From the NCBI GenBank assembly GCA_031290695.1, contig JAITNB010000123.1, positions 1 to 9,805 of the forward strand: a stretch of 9,805 nucleotides of DNA, written 5' to 3'. Source of the DNA: Coriobacteriales bacterium. Its GTDB lineage: Bacteria > Actinomycetota > Coriobacteriia > Coriobacteriales > UBA8131. Under the pieces are notes generated by a model, which worked only from the letters and a program-made list of their open reading frames with translations, searched no databases and had not been told where the DNA came from. The translations under genes and the position numbers were made by a program. Positions 6,652-9,805 of the stretch are shown here, one piece after another. The number at the start of each line of letters is the position of its first letter. The stretch's first letter is position 1.

Positions 6652-7503
6652 TCAAGCTGCAAACGTAGAGCCATAAATCGCATGTGCCAGTTGGGCGTTG
6701 TTCATCGTATAGAGGTGGATGCCGTCGACACCGGCCTCGAGGAGGCCGTTTATCTGGTTGATTGCGTAGTCGATGCCGGCGGCGCGCAGGGCAGCGGGGT
6801 CGTCGTAGCGTTGCAAGAGGGCGTCGAGTGCGGGAGGGATATGAGCGCCGCACAGGGTGGTCATCTTGAGTATCTGGCCTTTGCTGGTCACCGGCATGAT
6901 ACCGGCCTCGACCGGTACCTCGATGCCAGTGCGCCTGATGGCATCCACAAAGCGCAGGAAGTCGTCGTTGTCAAAGAACAGCTGGGAGATGAGATGCGAC
7001 ACGCCGGTATCGACCTTACGCTTGAGGTTGACAATGTCGGCAGCAAGGCTGGTTGCCTCGGGATGCCCCTCAGGGTAGCAGGCGCCGATGATGTTGAAGT
7101 CGCCCTGTTCGGCGATGAAGGCGACCAGCTCGTTGGCGTGCGCGAAATCCTGTTTGGGTGCGGCCTGGGGGTTGCGGTCGCCGCGCAGGGCCAGGATGTT
7201 GTCGATCCCCTCGCTCCTCATGCGGCCAAGTGCCGTGAGCACCTCTTCTTTTGAGAGGTTGATGCCTGGCAGATGGGCTACTCCCTCGATGCCATACCGG
7301 TGGCTGATAAGCGCAGCGACCTCAACCGTTGCATTGTTGATGGCCGTCCCGCTGGCCCCACAGGTCACACTGATGAAATCGGGCTGCAGGTCGCGCAGGT
7401 CGCCGAGCGTACTGTAGAGCTCCTCAACGGGAACGGTATCCTTGGGAGGAAATACCTCAAGTGAGAAGAGCGTCTTCTCACAAAACAATTGATTGATTTT
7501 CAC
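6652..7503 (-). CDS. metF: 5,10-methylenetetrahydrofolate reductase
   Basis: 283 residues on the - strand with a GTG start and a strong ribosome binding site. MetF reduces methylene-THF to 5-methyl-THF, the methyl donor for methionine synthesis (or for acetyl-CoA synthesis in acetogens), with FAD as cofactor. Seen: FSLEVFPPK with the catalytic glutamate E16, SVTCGASGT (T47), LALRGD with D109, GACYPEGHPE, SQLFFDND with Q174, and GIMPVTSKGQILKM. These are the FAD and folate contact motifs of the TIM-barrel family, all recognisable. Variation: HLPG at 77-80 where many relatives read HLTC. No metV, metH or other methionine gene is adjacent, so the pathway role rests on the family alone. It points against its neighbours era and recO, and a 9-bp hairpin lies in codons 8-14. 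Confidence 0.95.
   Translation of the reverse strand: MKINQLFCEKTLFSLEVFPPKDTVPVEELYSTLGDLRDLQPDFISVTCGASGTAINNATVEVAALISHRYGIEGVAHLPGINLSKEEVLTALGRMRSEGIDNILALRGDRNPQAAPKQDFAHANELVAFIAEQGDFNIIGACYPEGHPEATSLAADIVNLKRKVDTGVSHLISQLFFDNDDFLRFVDAIRRTGIEVPVEAGIMPVTSKGQILKMTTLCGAHIPPALDALLQRYDDPAALRAAGIDYAINQINGLLEAGVDGIHLYTMNNAQLAHAIYGSTFAA
7461..7481. repeat. Perfect 9-bp inverted repeat at the 5' end of metF
   Basis: GTGAGAAGA at 7461-7469 and TCTTCTCAC at 7473-7481 are exact reverse complements around a 3-base loop. The repeat starts 22 bases inside metF. It could be an mRNA hairpin affecting early translation or a repressor site, but it may also be chance, since the codons encode family-typical residues. 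Confidence 0.5.
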
Positions 7504-7632
7504 GTGTTTGCTTCCCCTTGCTTCCTCACTCGTGCTACATTCGACAAAGCGGTCATGCTACTATATCTTGACTTTATCAACAAGGTTGCGCCAGGTGACT
7601 GGCTACAACTGGCTGCGACGCCAAAGGATGCC
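7504..7632. promoter_or_regulatory. Divergent metF/recO promoter region
   Basis: The 129 bases between the two divergent starts are more AT-rich than the genes and must drive both. For recO, TTCGAC at 7540-7545 with TATATC at 7562-7567 (16-base spacer) is a possible promoter; for metF, the - strand TATAGT complementary to 7559-7564 is a possible -10 without a good -35. None matches the consensus well. ACTGGCT occurs twice, at 7598-7604 and 7608-7614, exactly 10 bases apart. No riboswitch fold was recognised. Confidence 0.4.
7513..7519 (-). promoter_or_regulatory. Ribosome binding site of metF
   Basis: The - strand reads AAGGGGA, 9 bases before the GTG at 7503-7501. It fixes GTG as the metF start. 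Confidence 0.72.
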
Positions 7633-8418
7633 ATGCCCACCTACTCAACACAGGCACTCGTGCTCAAGAAGACCAAACTCGGGGAGACCGACCTTATCAT
7701 CACGCTCTTCTCCGCAGAGGGAAGACAGGTCAAGGCCGTTGCCAAGGGGGCGCGTAAGCCGGGGTCGCGGCTGGGGGCGCACCTTGAGCTCTACAGTGTC
7801 GTCGACCTGCTGTTGCACACCGGCAAGTCGCTTGACATCGTCACCGAGGTGCGCACCGTCACCTCAAACAACGCCTGTCGCAAGGACGTTGAGCACTCGG
7901 CAGGTGCCGCAGTTATCGTCGAGCTGCTTGAGAAGGCCTCGCGCGACGGCACGGTTGAAGAGCGCCTCTTCCCGTTGAGCGTCGAGGCCCTGCGCTGTGT
8001 AGGCGAGGTGGGGGAGGAGGGCATCCCCCTCATCGTGGGCGCGGCCATCCTCAAAGTCGTCGCACAACTGGGGTTTCGCCCGGCACTCAGGGAATGTGCG
8101 GTCTGTGGCACACCCCGCAACGGCGACGCACGTGCTGGCGCAGACTTCTCCTGCTCCCAGGGAGGCGTACTGTGCGAGGAGTGCTGCAGTGGAGAAGCCC
8201 ATGCCGTATCCGAGCCTATAGACGCTGCGACCCTCACCTGGCTCCAGGCCTGCCTGAGCACCCGGTTTGCCGACCTCGCCTGTTATTGCGGTGCCGATTA
8301 TGCGCGAATCGGCGCCCGCCTCCTCCTGCTTTCCCAGGAATGGATGCAAACGCACCTGCTCATCGGCCTCAAATCACTCGATTTTCTCCAAGGCTTCATT
8401 GCCCCGGGCAAGGGCTAG
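7633..8418 (+). CDS. recO: DNA repair protein RecO
   Basis: 261 residues from ATG at 7633, preceded by AAAGGA at 7623-7628 (4-base spacing, rather short). The frame is open back to 7489, but only the start at 7633 gives the usual RecO N terminus (TYSTQALVLKKTKLGETDLIITLFS). RecO acts with RecR, and in many bacteria RecF, to load RecA on SSB-coated single-stranded DNA during gap repair. Seen: an N-terminal OB-fold (about 1-80) with AKGARKPGSRLGAHLELYS, a helical middle domain, and a zinc-finger with C155/C158, C174, and C181/C184 (CAVC ... CEEC); C185 is also there. The start lies opposite metF, so it has left the era operon it belongs to in many Gram-positive genomes. Its stop overlaps that of the transporter gene on the other strand. 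Confidence 0.94.
   Translation: MPTYSTQALVLKKTKLGETDLIITLFSAEGRQVKAVAKGARKPGSRLGAHLELYSVVDLLLHTGKSLDIVTEVRTVTSNNACRKDVEHSAGAAVIVELLEKASRDGTVEERLFPLSVEALRCVGEVGEEGIPLIVGAAILKVVAQLGFRPALRECAVCGTPRNGDARAGADFSCSQGGVLCEECCSGEAHAVSEPIDAATLTWLQACLSTRFADLACYCGADYARIGARLLLLSQEWMQTHLLIGLKSLDFLQGFIAPGKG
8415..8418. other. CTAG shared as stop codon by two convergent genes
   Basis: recO ends with TAG at 8416-8418, and the transporter gene ends with TAG read on the - strand from 8417 to 8415. The palindrome CTAG therefore supplies both stops, and no space remains for a separate terminator between the genes. Confidence 0.95.
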
Positions 8419-9749
8419 TTGTCCTTGAGCGCCTCGCCCTTTGTCTCAAGGCCAAAGACACCTACAACAAGGGCAACAATGACGAATACGGCGGTGAGAA
8501 CCATGAACACGTAGGTAAACCCATGTCCGGCACCAAATGCCGTGTAGAGAAGCGGGACCAGCATGGGGGCGATCAATGCCCCAATGCGGCCAAAGGCCAT
8601 TGCCCAGCCAGTGCCGGCACCGCGTATGTCGGTCGAGTACATCTCGGGGGTGTAGGAGTAGACGCACCCCCAGGTACCCAGCGCAAAGAAATAAAGGAGA
8701 CACCCAAAGGCCAAGGCCTGTGAAGGGACGATGGCCTGCCCAAAGAGCCAGGCCGCGAATGCGGTACCCAGAAGGAATACGGTGAGGACGGGCTTGCGCC
8801 CGAGTTTCTCGATGAGGAGGCCGGCGACAAAGTAGCCGGGCAGCTGTGCCAGGCACATGATGAGGGTAAACTCAAAGCTCGTCGTCATGTCGAGGCCCCG
8901 CTGGGTGAGGAGGGTGGGCGTCCACAGGACAAAGCCGTAATAACCAAAGTTGATGCCAAACCAGATGACCCAGAGCACCAGTGTCGCGCGCAGATGCCGC
9001 TTGCCCCACAGCTTGCCAAAGGACTTGAGGAGAGGGGCGGGCCTCTGTGCGACAGGCGGCCCTCCCTCCTGTGGTGCGGGTGCCTCGATACCTGCCTCGC
9101 CCTCCATCGTGCGCACCAGCTGGTCGGCCTCGTCGTGCCTGCCGCGCATCTCCAGGTAGCGGGGGGACTCGGGGATCGCGACGCGCAGGACCGCCGCAAA
9201 CAGCGCGGGCACGGCACCGATGAAGAAGGCAACGCGCCACCCGTAGAGGGGGATTGCAAGATAGGCGACCAGGGCAGCCACGATCCAGCCCCAGGCCCAG
9301 AAGCTCTCAAGGAACACGACATTGCGGCCGCGCTTGGCAACCGGCGAGAACTCGCTCACCAGCGTTGACGCGGCCGGCAGCTCGCCGCCGAGGCCAAAAC
9401 CGGTGATAAAGCGGCACAGCAGGAGCATTTCGTAGTTGACCGCGAATCCGCAAAGCGCGCTTCCTGCGCTGAACAGCACCAGCGTAGACACGATGACCGT
9501 GCGACGCCCCAAACGGTCGGCCACTATGCCCGAGAGCGCCGCGCCAAAGATCATCCCCAAAAGGCCTGCACTGCTCAGGATGCCCTTTTGTGCGGTACCC
9601 AACTCCCAGTCGATACCTATCGACGCGATGACGCCGCTTACCATCCCTTGGTCCATGGCGTCAAAGAGCCACCCAATACCCGCCAAGAAGATGACCTTTC
9701 GCATGGTCGGTGTCATTGGCAACGCGTCAATCCGCTTTGCAATGCTCAT
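8415..9749 (-). CDS. NiaP-like MFS transporter (nicotinate or other aromatic acid; substrate not proven)
   Basis: 444 residues, ATG start with AAGGGAG 5 bases upstream. A 12-segment major facilitator with a central hydrophilic loop of about 55 residues (195-250) rich in Pro, Glu and Gly. Seen: GWLFDAMDQG in segment 1, motif A ADRLGRR at 77-83, GELPAASTLVSEFSP (122-136), LESFWAWGW (148-155), PESPRYLE (193-200), AQLPGYFVAG (301-310), EKLGRK (314-319) and PEMYSTDIRGAGTGWAMAFGRIG. These blocks closely resemble, from memory, Bacillus subtilis NiaP (nicotinate permease) of the metabolite:H+ symporter/SVOP group; relatives also carry benzoate-type acids. No NAD-biosynthesis gene is near to support nicotinate, so I give no symbol. 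No signal peptide; an inner-membrane protein. Convergent with recO, separate transcription from its own leader. Confidence 0.85.
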   Translation of the reverse strand: MSIAKRIDALPMTPTMRKVIFLAGIGWLFDAMDQGMVSGVIASIGIDWELGTAQKGILSSAGLLGMIFGAALSGIVADRLGRRTVIVSTLVLFSAGSALCGFAVNYEMLLLCRFITGFGLGGELPAASTLVSEFSPVAKRGRNVVFLESFWAWGWIVAALVAYLAIPLYGWRVAFFIGAVPALFAAVLRVAIPESPRYLEMRGRHDEADQLVRTMEGEAGIEAPAPQEGGPPVAQRPAPLLKSFGKLWGKRHLRATLVLWVIWFGINFGYYGFVLWTPTLLTQRGLDMTTSFEFTLIMCLAQLPGYFVAGLLIEKLGRKPVLTVFLLGTAFAAWLFGQAIVPSQALAFGCLLYFFALGTWGCVYSYTPEMYSTDIRGAGTGWAMAFGRIGALIAPMLVPLLYTAFGAGHGFTYVFMVLTAVFVIVALVVGVFGLETKGEALKDN

Positions 9750-9754
9750 GGGTG

Positions 9755-9761
9755 CTCCCTT
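9755..9761 (-). promoter_or_regulatory. Ribosome binding site of the MFS transporter gene
   Basis: The - strand reads AAGGGAG five bases before the ATG (9749-9747), which supports this start over later in-frame methionines. Confidence 0.75.
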
Positions 9762-9786
9762 TTTGCAAATCGTATACCGGCAAAAA
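9760..9786 (-). promoter_or_regulatory. Candidate operator/promoter of the MFS transporter gene
   Basis: TTTTTGC at 9760-9766 and GCAAAAA at 9780-9786 are exact reverse complements separated by 13 bases, and the palindrome GTATAC at 9772-9777 lies almost at the centre. The - strand reads TATACG from 9776 to 9771, a fair -10 box, which would leave a leader of only about 15 bases. A repressor bound here would cover the promoter. No good -35 is seen (GTTTAG at 17 bases), and the window ends before more can be read. Confidence 0.4.
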
Positions 9787-9805
9787 AGCTATACTAAACC
9801 ATTGT

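Noticed and set aside
5786..6853. A 355-codon - strand open frame opposite era, and a 326-codon one opposite phoH (3832-4812)
   Set aside because: Both mirror well-supported genes, have no recognisable motif, and arise from high third-position GC.
6595..7254. A 219-codon + strand open frame opposite metF
   Set aside because: Antisense to the clear MetF protein, no ribosome binding site or motif.
7520..7541. CIRCE-like text (TAGCAC, GAGTG) on the - strand upstream of metF
   Set aside because: The halves do not have the 9-base spacing or full TTAGCACTC/GAGTGCTAA arms of CIRCE.
7489..7632. N-terminal extension of RecO from TTG at 7489 or ATG at 7555
   Set aside because: It would overlap the metF start, has no good ribosome binding site and is not found in RecO proteins, which begin close to the TYSTQALVLKK segment.
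9790..9795. TATACT as a + strand -10 box at the window end
   Set aside because: No -35 at a suitable distance (TTGCAA lies 21 bases upstream) and no downstream gene is visible.

Overview
The window is a GC-rich, tightly packed bacterial chromosome segment carrying ten genes, all of them recognisable. Seven of the ten form one head-to-tail run on the + strand: hrcA (5' end cut by the window edge), dnaJ, rsmE, mtaB, phoH, ybeY, dgkA, with era following only 3 bases behind as the eighth member. This order is a reduced form of the Bacillus/Clostridium arrangement hrcA-grpE-dnaK-dnaJ-prmA-rsmE-mtaB ... phoH-ybeY-dgkA-era-recO. A Firmicutes-type gene set (MtaB, DgkA of the undecaprenol-kinase type) with high G+C and frequent GTG/TTG starts suggests Coriobacteriia (Actinomycetota) or a high-GC Firmicute. 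That placement is inference; no rRNA or other firm marker is present.

Bases 1-6583: the housekeeping operon. HrcA (heat-shock repressor) and DnaJ (co-chaperone) are followed by rRNA/tRNA modification enzymes (RsmE, MtaB), the PhoH ATPase and YbeY endoribonuclease pair, a small lipid kinase (DgkA) and the ribosome-assembly GTPase Era. Genes overlap or are separated by at most 19 bases, so translational coupling and a shared transcript are likely. The theme is protein folding plus ribosome and RNA maturation. HrcA is unusual: the central part of the protein is missing in frame.

Bases 6584-7632: metF (methylenetetrahydrofolate reductase) lies on the - strand between era and recO, so recO is separated from the operon and needs its own promoter in the 129-base metF/recO divergent spacer.

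Bases 7633-9805: recO (+ strand) and a NiaP-like MFS transporter (- strand) converge and share one CTAG tetranucleotide as the stop codon on both strands. The transporter's leader holds an inverted repeat around a possible -10 box, the best regulatory candidate in the window.

I found no tRNA, rRNA, CRISPR array, insertion sequence, phage gene or defence system. The window looks like an ordinary core-genome region with a few local oddities, and I see no support for a new multi-gene system.
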